Shown: positions 47,855 to 56,454 of the stretch, one piece after another
Position numbering within the stretch: position 1 is the stretch's first letter
How the letters are laid out: every line of letters begins with the position of its first letter
Origin: Erythrobacter sp. HL-111
GTDB lineage: Bacteria; Pseudomonadota; Alphaproteobacteria; Sphingomonadales; Sphingomonadaceae
Assembly (NCBI RefSeq): GCF_900105095.1
Contig: NZ_LT629743.1
Location: 2,542,001-2,606,000, forward strand
Direction: 5' to 3'
DNA: 64,000 nt
Translations under genes and position numbers: made by a program
Notes under the pieces: model-generated
Database searches by the model: none
Told to the model about the DNA's origin: nothing
The model's input: the letters and a program-made list of their open reading frames with translations, nothing else

Positions 47855-50347
47855 ATGGGGAAACTTGCCTGTTCGGCCCTGCTGGCAGCGACCATGCTGA
47901 CGCCGAGCGCGCTTCTGGCGCAGGAGGCGGACGAGGAAGAGGTCAGCATCGCGGAGCGCGACGCGCCGATCATCGTCACCGCGCGCAAGCGTGAAGAGAC
48001 GTTGCAATCGGTCCCGTCGACCGTTGCCGTCGTCACCTCCGAGACGATCACCGAACTCGCGCTCGACAATCTCGAGGAGATCGCCAACACCACGCCCGGC
48101 CTGTTCTACGACGAGAGCCTCGGGCGCGGCGGCGGCGCCGCATTCCGCCCGGTGATCCGCGGCCAGGCCAACATCCTCGGCGAATCCGGCGTCGCCTTCT
48201 TCATCGACGGGATCTACTACACCGGCAGTCTTGCCGATTACGACGTCGACACGATCGAGCGGATCGAGGTCGTGAAGGGTCCGCAGAGCGCGCTCTACGG
48301 CCGCAACACCTATTCGGGCGCGATCAACATCATCTCGAAGAAGCCGGGCGACACGTGGGAAGGGCGCCTTGCCCTCGATGCCTCGACACAGGATCGCTAC
48401 GAGATCACGGCGGGCATCCGCGGGCCGATCACCGACGGGCTCTCGCTCGGCCTCAACGGACGCTATTACGATTTCGGCGGCGAGTTCACCAACCAGTTCG
48501 ACGGGACCAAGATCGGGAAGCAATCCTCCTGGTCGGCTTCCGGCGTGCTCGACTGGGACGATGGCGGGCCCTTCACCGCGACTTTCCGGGCCTATTACAA
48601 CCGCACCGACGACGGCCAGCCGGCGCTGTTCCAGCAGGACGCGAACCAGAACAACTGCTTCTTCGACAATGGCTCGCTCTACGGCGGGCGGGGGCGCTAT
48701 TTCTGCGGGCGGATCGACGCGCAGCCGATCAGCACCGACTACACCCGCCAGTTCATCAATCCCGCGGACGTCGGGATCGAGGCGGACACCTACAACGTCT
48801 CGCTGCGCATGGCATATGAATTCAGCGACAGGCTCAGCCTCGTCTCGCTGACCGGCTTCAACGACCGGACCGAATCGCAGCTTACCGACGGGGACTACAG
48901 TCCCGAAAGCTTCCAGACGGCCGTCTTCGCGCGGTTCCCGATCGGCGCGCCGGTCGGCTTCGGCCCGGCGGGTCCGGTCTTTCCCTTCGGCTTCGTCGGC
49001 AGCACGGTCGACTTCTCCTTCGCCGGGCGGAGCGAGCTGACCGACTGGTCGCAGGAATTGCGGCTCAACTACGACGGCGACGGGTTCGACCTCGTGCTCG
49101 GCGGCTACTTCTTCGACCAGAGCGACGACAATTTCTCGATCCGCGAGGTCCCGGCCGACGCGCTGGCGCGCGCGGGGGCGAGCTTCGGCGCGCGGTTCGC
49201 GGAGGAACAGGCGGGCTGCGCGGCCAATCCGGCCTGCGCCTCGATCGTGCCGCTGTTCGGTCCCTCCCTGCCCGAGATGCGCGACGAGACGCGGCGCAAC
49301 ATCGAGAACATCGCGGTGTTCGGCGCGGTCAACGTCGAACTGACGCCGACGCTCAACCTCTCGCTCGAAGGGCGCTATGCCGAGGAGACGATCGAGCAGG
49401 TCCTGTTCGATTTCGACGAGGGGCAGCAGCGCCCGGCAGGCGAGGTGTTCGAACCGCAGAAGTTCACCTCGTTCACGCCGCGCGTCACGCTCGACTGGCA
49501 GGCGACGCCCGACAACCTGATCTACGCGGTCTATGCCGAGGGCATCAAGCCGGGCGGCTTCAACAACGTGCTGGCCCGCAATGCCGGCCTCGCGGCATTC
49601 GAAGAGGAAGAGAACAAGGCCTACGAAATCGGCTTCAAGAATGCCTTCTTCGACGGGGCGATGATCTTCAACCTCGCGGCGTTCTTCACCGATATCGAGG
49701 GTTACCAGCTCTCGCAGAATGTCGAGGGCGGCGGCCAGACCTTCAGCGCCACCGTCAACGCGGGCGCGGCGGAAATCTGGGGCATCGAGGCCGAAATGGT
49801 CGGGCGGCTGGGCGATTTCACCCTGACCGCGAATTACGCGCTGGCCGACACCGAGTTCGTCGAAGGCTTCGACGAACAGCAGGGCATTCTCAACGATGTC
49901 GCCGACGACGGTCTCGTCAACTGTTCGACCGGGGACCAATTCCCCGACATCCCGGATTGCCAGAGCCTGTTCGGCTCGATCGCGGGCAAGGACATCCCGC
50001 GTGCGCCCGAACACCGCGTGTTCGCGGACCTCGCCTACCAGACGCCGCTCGGCGGTGGCATGGAGGAATGGAGCTTCTTCGCCGGGGCGAACATGACCTA
50101 CACCTCGAGCTCCTTCGCGCAGGTCCACAACGAGGCCTTCAGCGGCGATGCGACCGAGGTCGATGCGCGCATCGGGGTCGAGAACGACCGCCTGCGCATC
50201 CAGTTCTATGCCGAGAACCTGTTCGAAGAGGACGCCGTGCGCCAGATCCTGCGCTTTGCCGACGGCAACAACGATTTCCGCCGAAGCTTCGTCGCGGCGC
50301 CGCGGCCGGGCCGGCGGGTCGGGCTGCTGGTCGTCTCGACCTTCTGA
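47855..50347 (+). CDS. TonB-dependent outer-membrane receptor 2
   Basis: 830-residue receptor. ATG 47855 follows GGGAGGGG and starts the signal peptide GKLACSALLAATMLTPSALL-AQ; an ATG at 47825 in frame is not supported by a ribosome site. The plug has PIIVTARKREETLQSVP and VVKGPQSALYGRNTYSGAIN; the barrel runs to the end with terminal VVSTF. It is only distantly like receptor 1, so the two may take up different forms of the substrate. Operator copy 5 precedes it, and a strong hairpin follows. Confidence 0.95.
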   Translation: MGKLACSALLAATMLTPSALLAQEADEEEVSIAERDAPIIVTARKREETLQSVPSTVAVVTSETITELALDNLEEIANTTPGLFYDESLGRGGGAAFRPVIRGQANILGESGVAFFIDGIYYTGSLADYDVDTIERIEVVKGPQSALYGRNTYSGAINIISKKPGDTWEGRLALDASTQDRYEITAGIRGPITDGLSLGLNGRYYDFGGEFTNQFDGTKIGKQSSWSASGVLDWDDGGPFTATFRAYYNRTDDGQPALFQQDANQNNCFFDNGSLYGGRGRYFCGRIDAQPISTDYTRQFINPADVGIEADTYNVSLRMAYEFSDRLSLVSLTGFNDRTESQLTDGDYSPESFQTAVFARFPIGAPVGFGPAGPVFPFGFVGSTVDFSFAGRSELTDWSQELRLNYDGDGFDLVLGGYFFDQSDDNFSIREVPADALARAGASFGARFAEEQAGCAANPACASIVPLFGPSLPEMRDETRRNIENIAVFGAVNVELTPTLNLSLEGRYAEETIEQVLFDFDEGQQRPAGEVFEPQKFTSFTPRVTLDWQATPDNLIYAVYAEGIKPGGFNNVLARNAGLAAFEEEENKAYEIGFKNAFFDGAMIFNLAAFFTDIEGYQLSQNVEGGGQTFSATVNAGAAEIWGIEAEMVGRLGDFTLTANYALADTEFVEGFDEQQGILNDVADDGLVNCSTGDQFPDIPDCQSLFGSIAGKDIPRAPEHRVFADLAYQTPLGGGMEEWSFFAGANMTYTSSSFAQVHNEAFSGDATEVDARIGVENDRLRIQFYAENLFEEDAVRQILRFADGNNDFRRSFVAAPRPGRRVGLLVVSTF

Positions 50348-50369
50348 CAGGGCCGGTCGGCCGACCGGA

Positions 50370-50404
50370 AAAGGGGCGGGAAGCCCGTCGCTTCCCGCCC
50401 CTTT
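50370..50404. terminator. Strong hairpin between TonB receptor 2 and the DUF1838 gene
   Basis: Perfect 14-bp stem (50370-50383 with 50391-50404) of AAAGGGGCGGGAAG type, 7-base loop, with T-run ends on either strand. It lies between convergent genes, so it can stop transcription from both sides. A 16-bp palindrome (50353-50368) stands just before it. Confidence 0.85.
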
Positions 50405-50425
50405 CGCGTGGCCGATGCCGAAGGG

Positions 50426-51364
50426 TCAGTGCCCTTCGTGGCCTCCGGCGGCCTTGTCGGCCTTGCCTTCGGCGCGCGCCCGGTCGGTCAGCAGCTTGAA
50501 CTTGGTCCAGGTCGTCTCGTTGGGGCGCATGTCGTCCTTGGGCGGGGCGTCCTCGTAGATCGGGAAGTTCGCGCGGATCTCGCTTTTCAGCACGTCGGGC
50601 AGTTCCTCGAACCCGCCCGGCAGCTTGCGCCCCATGGCGTTGAAGACCATCTGGCCCGGCCGGCCGCCCATCTTCATCCAAGGGGCCCAGGGCGAGATGC
50701 GGACCCAGCTTATCAGCGGATAGGCGGTGGGCAGCGAGGCATCGAACAATTCGTCCCTGTCGGCGGCGAAGTCGAAGATCTCCATCGCGTGATACCTGTT
50801 GCCGACATATTCCTGGTATTCCCCCGCGAGCGGGTTGGGATAGAACAGCGGCGCCTCGAACGGCATGAAGACGTAATCGCCCTCGATCCTGAGGCTGGAC
50901 AGTGCGAAGGGCGAGCCGTCGGGCCGCACCGGGAAACTGGGCGGCTGGTTCACGGGGTCATTGTGGATATGCATCACGTCGACCGTCTCGCCGGTATAGG
51001 GGTTCTCCCAGCGGTTCACGACCTCGCCGGTCCGGGGGTCGAGCATGAGCATGAGTTCGCGGCTGATGAGCCGCCAGCCCTTGCCGCGTTCCGGGTCCTC
51101 CACCTCGACGCAGCGGCGGATGTTCATGCCTTCGCCCTTGAACAGCAGCTTGTCGCGGATTCCCGGCGCACGGCCGTAGATGTTGCCCGACCAGTGGAAC
51201 ACCGCCGGCTCGTCGGCGGAGACCCCGCACTGCATCCGCTTCGCGATCTCGACGGCGTCCTCCGGGTCGGAAGGGTCGAGCATCTGCGCCGCGGCAGGCG
51301 CCGCAAGCCCCGCGGTGCCTGCCAGCATGGTCGCTGCAACCAAAACGGCCTTGATCGATTTCAT
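50426..51364 (-). CDS. Exported DUF1838-type protein
   Basis: 312 residues with a signal peptide (KSIKAVLVAATMLAGTAGLAAPAAA-QM). The mature part resembles DUF1838: FHWSGNIYGRAPGIRDKLLF, followed by MLDPRTGEVVNRWENPYTGE and a His-rich tail (GGHEGH). The reaction is unknown; such genes often stand beside TonB receptors and degradative genes in sphingomonads. ATG 51364 follows GGGGAGGCGAG. It is alone on the minus strand, divergent from the CitE operon, with operator copies 6 and 7 between them. Confidence 0.75.
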   Translation of the reverse strand: MKSIKAVLVAATMLAGTAGLAAPAAAQMLDPSDPEDAVEIAKRMQCGVSADEPAVFHWSGNIYGRAPGIRDKLLFKGEGMNIRRCVEVEDPERGKGWRLISRELMLMLDPRTGEVVNRWENPYTGETVDVMHIHNDPVNQPPSFPVRPDGSPFALSSLRIEGDYVFMPFEAPLFYPNPLAGEYQEYVGNRYHAMEIFDFAADRDELFDASLPTAYPLISWVRISPWAPWMKMGGRPGQMVFNAMGRKLPGGFEELPDVLKSEIRANFPIYEDAPPKDDMRPNETTWTKFKLLTDRARAEGKADKAAGGHEGH

Positions 51365-51412
51365 GGTTCTCGCCTCCCCTGCGGGCATCCATCCGTCGGA
51401 TGGCCGACCCGT

Positions 51413-51424
51413 TTGTCCGGACAA
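51413..51424. promoter_or_regulatory. Island operator, copy 6 (TTGTCCGGACAA)
   Basis: Perfect copy, 49 bp before the DUF1838 start on the minus strand and 39 bp (centre to centre) from copy 7. It fits control of the minus gene. Confidence 0.75.
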
Positions 51425-51439
51425 ATCAGCAATTCCTCC

Positions 51440-51468
51440 TTGACTTTAGATTTGTCCGGACAAATTGT
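51440..51468 (+). promoter_or_regulatory. Candidate promoter of the CitE operon
   Basis: TTGACT (51440-51445), 17-bp spacer and a weak -10 AATTGT (51463-51468). Operator copy 7 fills the spacer, a classic repressor position. Confidence 0.45.
51452..51463. promoter_or_regulatory. Island operator, copy 7 (TTGTCCGGACAA)
   Basis: Perfect copy inside the candidate promoter of the CitE/MaoC/ACAD operon, followed by a partial half-site ATTGTGA. Confidence 0.75.
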
Positions 51469-51521
51469 GAACCCTGAAATTGCCCGATCGCCGGGCCGCA
51501 GCCGGGATAGCCTCCTTCAGC

Positions 51522-52361
51522 ATGTTCGTCGCCGCCAGCCTCCTTTTCGTGCCCGGTTCGCGGCCCGACCGTTTCGCCAAGGCGAAGGCGGGCGGCGCCG
51601 GCCTGACGGTGATCGATCTGGAGGATGCGGTCGCGGCGGGGGACAAGGCGAGCGCGCGCGGCGCCGCCCTGGCGCAGGTCGCGCAGGCGCCCGCCGGTTG
51701 GGCGGTCCGGATCAACGGCGTCGCGACGGCCTTCGGCGTGCGCGACCTTGCCGCGCTCACCGAATGCGCCACGCTTCCCGAAACGCTGCTCGTCCCCATG
51801 GTCGAAAGCGCGGCCGAGCTTGACGTGGTCGCGGGCGCGCTGGGGGAGAGCTGTCCCGCCCTCGTTCCCCTGATCGAGACCCCGCGCGGGCTGCGCCACG
51901 CGCTCGAAATCGCCGCGCACGCCCGGGTCGCGGCGGTGATGTTCGGCGGGGGCGATTTCTCGGGCGAACTGGGCGTCGATCTCGCCTGGGAGCCCTTGCT
52001 CGCCGCGCGCCACCACGTGATCCTGGCCTGCGCCGAAGCGCGCAAGCCCGCGATCGACGTGCCGTTCATCGCGCTCGAGGACGAGGCGGGCCTTGCCGAC
52101 GAATGCGCCAGAGCGCGTCGGCTCGGATTCTCCGCAAAGGCCGCGATCCATCCGCGCCAGGTCCCCGCGATCAACCGGGCCTTCGCTCCCAGCGCGGCCG
52201 AGGTGGCCGAGGCGCGCGAGGCGCTGGACGCTTACGAAGCGGGTGGCGGGCGCGCGATAAGGTTCAAGGGGCGGATGCTCGAGGCCCCCTTCATCAAGAA
52301 ATACCGCGCCGTGATCGCGCGGCACGAACAGGGTTCCAGTGGGGAGCAGATGAATGCGTGA
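51522..52361 (+). CDS. HpcH/HpaI aldolase-CitE-type lyase
   Basis: 279-residue TIM-barrel C-C lyase of the CitE/citramalyl-CoA/malyl-CoA lyase group. Visible marks: LLFVPGSRPDRFAKA, VIDLEDAV (metal-site Glu/Asp), RINGV, PLIETPRGL (metal Glu) and GGGDFSGELG. It should split a hydroxyacyl-CoA to an oxo acid and acetyl- or propionyl-CoA. The ATG at 51522 has no strong ribosome site; the open frame begins at 51480. It overlaps the MaoC gene by 8 bp, the same pair as in itaconyl- and mesaconyl-CoA breakdown. Confidence 0.88.
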   Translation: MFVAASLLFVPGSRPDRFAKAKAGGAGLTVIDLEDAVAAGDKASARGAALAQVAQAPAGWAVRINGVATAFGVRDLAALTECATLPETLLVPMVESAAELDVVAGALGESCPALVPLIETPRGLRHALEIAAHARVAAVMFGGGDFSGELGVDLAWEPLLAARHHVILACAEARKPAIDVPFIALEDEAGLADECARARRLGFSAKAAIHPRQVPAINRAFAPSAAEVAEAREALDAYEAGGGRAIRFKGRMLEAPFIKKYRAVIARHEQGSSGEQMNA

Positions 52362-52863
52362 CAGTTACATCGAGGTATCGCCGGGCCGCTTCCGCGAGGT
52401 CCAGGGGCGCTATTTCGAGGATTTCGAAGTCGGCCATGTCTATGAACACCGCCCCGGGCGGACGATTACCGATGCCGACAATGTCTGGTTCACCCTGCTG
52501 ACGATGAACACCCACCCGGCGCATTTCGACTACGAATTGTCGAAGGACACCGAATTCGGAAAGCCGCTGGTGGTGAGCCCGCTCACCATTGCGCTGATGA
52601 CCGGCATGAGCGTGTCCGACACAAGCGGCAAGGCGATCGCCAATCTCGGCTGGGACGAGGTGCGGATGACCAAGCCGCTGTTCGTCGGCGACACGCTCTA
52701 TTGCGAAAGCGAAGTGCTTGAAAAGCGCGAGAGCAAGAGCCGCCCCGAACAGGGCATCGTCACGTTCAAGACCACCGCGAAGAACCAGCACGGCGACGTG
52801 GTCGCGCATTACAAGCGCACCGTGCTCGTCTGGAAGCGCGGGCACGGCAATCTCGACGACTGA
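52354..52863 (+). CDS. MaoC-family hydratase (mesaconyl/itaconyl-CoA hydratase-like)
   Basis: 169-residue hot-dog protein of the MaoC class with EVQGRYFEDFEVGHVYEHRPG at the start, a form common in mesaconyl-CoA and beta-methylmalyl-CoA (de)hydratases, and WFTLLTMNTHPAHFDYELSK around the active site. It probably hydrates a methyl-branched enoyl-dicarboxyl-CoA to supply the lyase just before it. It lies 26 bp before the acyl-CoA dehydrogenase, same strand. Confidence 0.88.
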   Translation: MRDSYIEVSPGRFREVQGRYFEDFEVGHVYEHRPGRTITDADNVWFTLLTMNTHPAHFDYELSKDTEFGKPLVVSPLTIALMTGMSVSDTSGKAIANLGWDEVRMTKPLFVGDTLYCESEVLEKRESKSRPEQGIVTFKTTAKNQHGDVVAHYKRTVLVWKRGHGNLDD

Positions 52864-52889
52864 ACCCCCAAACTCCCGAGGAAATTCCC

Positions 52890-54077
52890 ATGGCAACCGC
52901 CGCGAAGCTCGAAGGCCAGGTCCGCACGATCGATCCCGAGGAAGAACGCGCCTTCATGGACGCGATCGACCGCTGGATGGAACGCGAGGTCATCCCCGTC
53001 ATCAAGCACCACGATCACAACGATCTGTGGCCGAAGGAACTGGTCGACCAGATGGCCGAGATGGGCCTGTTCGGCGCGACGATCGGCCAAGAATACGGCG
53101 GGCTCGGCCTGCCTGCGACGACCTATGCCAAGATCGTGATGAAAATCTCGAGCCACTGGATGGCGATCACGGGAATCTTCAATTCGCACCTCATCATGGC
53201 CGCTGCGGTCGAACGGTTCGGCACGGCGCAGCAGAAGGCGAAATGGCTGCCCAAGTTCGCGACCGGCGAAATCCGCGGCGGCCTTGCTCTTACCGAACCC
53301 AATGCCGGGACCGACCTTCAGGCGATCCGCACGGTCGCGCGCAAGGACGAGAACGGGGACTACATCCTCAACGGGACCAAGACCTGGATCTCGAACGCCC
53401 TCAACGGACAATGCTTTGCGCTGCTCGCCAAGACCGATCCCAAGGCCGAGCCGCGCTACAAGGGCATGAGCCTGTTCATTGCCGACAAGCGGGACGGCCT
53501 TTCGACCGGCAAGAAGTTCGACAAGCTCGGATACAAGGCGATCGACAGCGCCGAACTGGTGATGGAGGACTACCGCATCCCCGCCGACCAGCTGATCGGC
53601 GGGGTCGAGGGCCAGGGCTTCTTCCAGGCCACCGGCGGCCTTGAACTGGGGCGCATCAATGTCGCGGCGCGCGGCGTCGGCCTTGCCGAAGGCAGCCTGC
53701 GTCTCGCCACCGAATACGCCCAGCAGCGCGAGACCATGGGCAAGCCCATCGCCCAGCACCAGGCGATCCAGCTGAAACTGGGCGAAATGGTTACCCGCGC
53801 ACGGGCCGCGCGCCTCCTGACGCTCGATGCCTCGGAAGCCTATGACCAGGGCGAACGCTGCGACAAGGAAGCGGGCATCGCCAAGTATTTCGCCTCCGAA
53901 GCCGCGGTCGAGAACAGCCAGGAGGCGATGCGGATCTTCGGCGGCTATTCCTATTCCAAGGAATACGACATCGAGCGGTTCTATCGCGATTCCATGCTGA
54001 TGTGCATCGGTGAGGGCACGAACGAGATGCAGCGCATCATCATCGCCAAGCAGCATCTCAAGGAAAACCAGATCTGA
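52890..54077 (+). CDS. Acyl-CoA dehydrogenase
   Basis: 395-residue FAD enzyme making an enoyl-CoA. It has the signatures LTEPNAGTDLQAI and RIFGGYSYSKEYDIERFYRD, and the catalytic glutamate in GEGTNEMQRI. It may oxidise a (methyl)succinyl-CoA-like acid whose product is hydrated by the MaoC enzyme before it (inference). CGAGGAAATTCCC precedes the ATG. It is third of five genes, all on the plus strand with gaps under 30 bp. Confidence 0.93.
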   Translation: MATAAKLEGQVRTIDPEEERAFMDAIDRWMEREVIPVIKHHDHNDLWPKELVDQMAEMGLFGATIGQEYGGLGLPATTYAKIVMKISSHWMAITGIFNSHLIMAAAVERFGTAQQKAKWLPKFATGEIRGGLALTEPNAGTDLQAIRTVARKDENGDYILNGTKTWISNALNGQCFALLAKTDPKAEPRYKGMSLFIADKRDGLSTGKKFDKLGYKAIDSAELVMEDYRIPADQLIGGVEGQGFFQATGGLELGRINVAARGVGLAEGSLRLATEYAQQRETMGKPIAQHQAIQLKLGEMVTRARAARLLTLDASEAYDQGERCDKEAGIAKYFASEAAVENSQEAMRIFGGYSYSKEYDIERFYRDSMLMCIGEGTNEMQRIIIAKQHLKENQI

Positions 54078-54091
54078 GCGGGGGCGGCGCG

Positions 54092-55324
54092 GTGCATTGC
54101 CCCCCGGATCGCCTGCCCCTGAGAGGCTTTCGCGTCATCAGCGCCGAGCAATATGGCGCGGGTCCCTACGGCACGATGTTCCTTGCCCAGATGGGCGCCG
54201 AGGTCATCAAGATCGAACCCCCCGGCACGCCCGGACCCGACGGCAGGCGCCGCGGGGGCGGGGACACTGCGCGCGCGGTCGGCCCGCATTTCCTGCGCCC
54301 GGGGGAAAGCACCTATTTCCAGAGCTTCAATCTCAACAAGCGCTCGCTCACGCTCGACATGAGGACGGACGAGGGGCAGGCGATCCTGAGAAAACTTGCC
54401 GCCGAAAGCCACGTCGTCGCCAACAACATGCGCGGCGACCTGCCCGCGCGGCTGGGGCTCGACTATGCTTCGCTCAGGGAGGTGAACCCGGCGATCGTGT
54501 GCGCCCACCTGTCCGCCTATGGCCGCGACAACGAGCGTGCGAAGTGGCCCGGCTACGACTACCTCATGCAGGCCGAGGCGGGCTATTGCCGGATCACCGG
54601 GGAGCCCGGCGGCGATCCCCAGCGCATGGGCCTTTCCATGGTCGATTTCATCACCGGCACGATCTTCTGCATCGGCCTGCTCGGCGCGCTGATCGACGCG
54701 CAGCGCACCGGCGAGGGGCGCGATGTCGACACCGACCTGCTTTCCGCGGCGATCCACCAGACGAGCTATCCCGCGCTCTGGTTCATGAACCATGGCGACG
54801 AAACCCAGCGCACGCCGCGCAGCGCGCACCCGACCGCGACGCCGAGCCAGATGTTCAAGGCGGCCGACGGCTGGATGTTCGTGATGTGCCAATTGCCCAA
54901 GTTCTGGGACATCCTCGTCACCCGCATGGGGCGCGAGGATCTGAAGGACGATCCGCGCTTTGCCGACAACGCCGACCGGCTGGCGAACCGCGAGGCGCTG
55001 ACCCGCATTCTCGACGAGGAATTCGCGCAGCGGCCGATGGCGCACTGGCAGGAACTGCTCGCCGGGCACGTGCCGGTCGCGCCGGTCTACACGCTCGGCG
55101 CGGCGCTCGACAATCCGTGGCTGCGGACCGTCGGGATGCGCGAGGAAATCGCGCATCCCGACAAGCCCGATCTCCAGATCCTCGCCAGTCCGCTCAAGTT
55201 CGACGGCAAGCGCCCGCCCAACCGCGCCGCACCGCTGCTGGGCGCGGACAGCGATTCCATCCTCGCCGATCTCGGCTATGACCCGGACGCCATTGCGCGG
55301 CTGCGCGAAAGCGGCGTGGTCTGA
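54092..55324 (+). CDS. Family III CoA-transferase, copy 2
   Basis: 410-residue CaiB/BaiF-type CoA-transferase with GFRVISAEQYGAGPYGTMFLAQ at the start and the aspartate motif MGLSMVDFITGTIF. It starts with GTG at 54092 after a G-rich stretch, 14 bp after the dehydrogenase. It should load CoA on the acid that enters this operon's pathway. It differs clearly from copy 3 immediately downstream, so they may be two subunits (as in some heterodimeric enzymes) or separate enzymes. Confidence 0.92.
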   Translation: MHCPPDRLPLRGFRVISAEQYGAGPYGTMFLAQMGAEVIKIEPPGTPGPDGRRRGGGDTARAVGPHFLRPGESTYFQSFNLNKRSLTLDMRTDEGQAILRKLAAESHVVANNMRGDLPARLGLDYASLREVNPAIVCAHLSAYGRDNERAKWPGYDYLMQAEAGYCRITGEPGGDPQRMGLSMVDFITGTIFCIGLLGALIDAQRTGEGRDVDTDLLSAAIHQTSYPALWFMNHGDETQRTPRSAHPTATPSQMFKAADGWMFVMCQLPKFWDILVTRMGREDLKDDPRFADNADRLANREALTRILDEEFAQRPMAHWQELLAGHVPVAPVYTLGAALDNPWLRTVGMREEIAHPDKPDLQILASPLKFDGKRPPNRAAPLLGADSDSILADLGYDPDAIARLRESGVV

Positions 55325-55345
55325 ACGCGGGCGAGAGGGGAGAGG

Positions 55346-56446
55346 ATGGGCAAGCTTTCAGGGATAAGGATCGTCGATCTCACGCAGTTCCTGCCGGGTC
55401 CGATGATGACGGTGATGATGGCCGATCACGGGGCCGAGGTGATCAAGGTCGAACCCGCCGCGGGCGATCCCGCGCGGGCACAGGCCCCGTTCGACACCTA
55501 TGGCGACGAGCAGCATTCGGTCTGGTTCGCCAATCTCAATCGCGGCAAGCGCAGCGTCGTGCTCGACCTCAAGAGCGAGGAGGGCAAGGCCGCCTTGCGC
55601 GACTTGATCGCGGGGGCGGACGTCTTCGTCGAGGGTTTCCGGCCCGGCGTGATGAAGCGGCTCGGCTTCGATTACGCGGCGGTGCGGGCGATCAGGGCGG
55701 ACATCATCTACTGCTCGATCTCCGCCTTCGGGCAGGACGGCGCACTCGCGCATCATCCCGCGCACGACATGGCGGTGCAGGCGCTCGCAGGGTTTCTCAG
55801 CGTGAACGACGGGCCGGACGGAACCCCGGTCGTCCCCGGTGCGCCCAGCGCCGATCTCGCTGCCGGGCTGACGGCGCTGTCGGGCGTGCTGATGGCGCTG
55901 GTCGCGCGCGAACGGACGGGCGAGGGTGCCTATCTCGACTGCGCGATGTTCGACAGCCTGCTGCCGTGGTGCGTGCACACCGCGGGGAGCGCGATCGCGG
56001 GCGGAGAAAGCCCCACGTCGGCCACGCAGCGCAGCCTCGGCGGGGCGGGCTTCTACCAGGTGTACCGGACCTCGGACGGGCGTCACGTCGTGCTCGGCGG
56101 GCGCGAGATCAAGTTCGCGAGGAACCTCCTGACCGCGCTCGGACGCGAGGACCTGCTCCCGCTCGCCGAGGCACCGGCGGGCGAACAGGGCGAACTGATC
56201 GCCTTCCTGCGCGAAACCTTCGCCACGAAGACCCGCGCCGAATGGGTGGAATGGTTCGCCGACAGGGACGTCGCCTTCTCCCCGGTGCTCGATTTCCGCG
56301 AGGCCTTCGACGAACCGCATGTCGCCGAACGCGGCCTCATCGTCGAGGCCGAGGGCGGCGGGCGGCACATCGCGCCGCCGATCCGCTTCGCCGGAGAGGA
56401 GTGGAAGCCCGCGCCCGTGCCCGCGAAAGGCGGCCGTCCGGAATGA
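55346..56446 (+). CDS. Family III CoA-transferase, copy 3
   Basis: 366-residue CaiB/BaiF-type CoA-transferase, shorter than copy 2, with GIRIVDLTQFLPGPMMTVMM at the start and VPGAPSADLAAGLTALSGVL, where Asp of the motif is the likely catalytic residue. GGGGAGAGG stands right before the ATG at 55346. It is the last gene of the operon and is convergent with the GntR regulator, 8 bp apart. It may work with copy 2 as a pair. Confidence 0.9.
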   Translation: MGKLSGIRIVDLTQFLPGPMMTVMMADHGAEVIKVEPAAGDPARAQAPFDTYGDEQHSVWFANLNRGKRSVVLDLKSEEGKAALRDLIAGADVFVEGFRPGVMKRLGFDYAAVRAIRADIIYCSISAFGQDGALAHHPAHDMAVQALAGFLSVNDGPDGTPVVPGAPSADLAAGLTALSGVLMALVARERTGEGAYLDCAMFDSLLPWCVHTAGSAIAGGESPTSATQRSLGGAGFYQVYRTSDGRHVVLGGREIKFARNLLTALGREDLLPLAEAPAGEQGELIAFLRETFATKTRAEWVEWFADRDVAFSPVLDFREAFDEPHVAERGLIVEAEGGGRHIAPPIRFAGEEWKPAPVPAKGGRPE

Positions 56447-56454
56447 CGGCCCAG

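Noticed and set aside
50353..50368. 16-bp palindrome CCGGTCGGCCGACCGG after TonB receptor 2
   Set aside because: GC-rich, directly before a strong terminator hairpin between convergent genes; more likely part of the transcription end than an operator.
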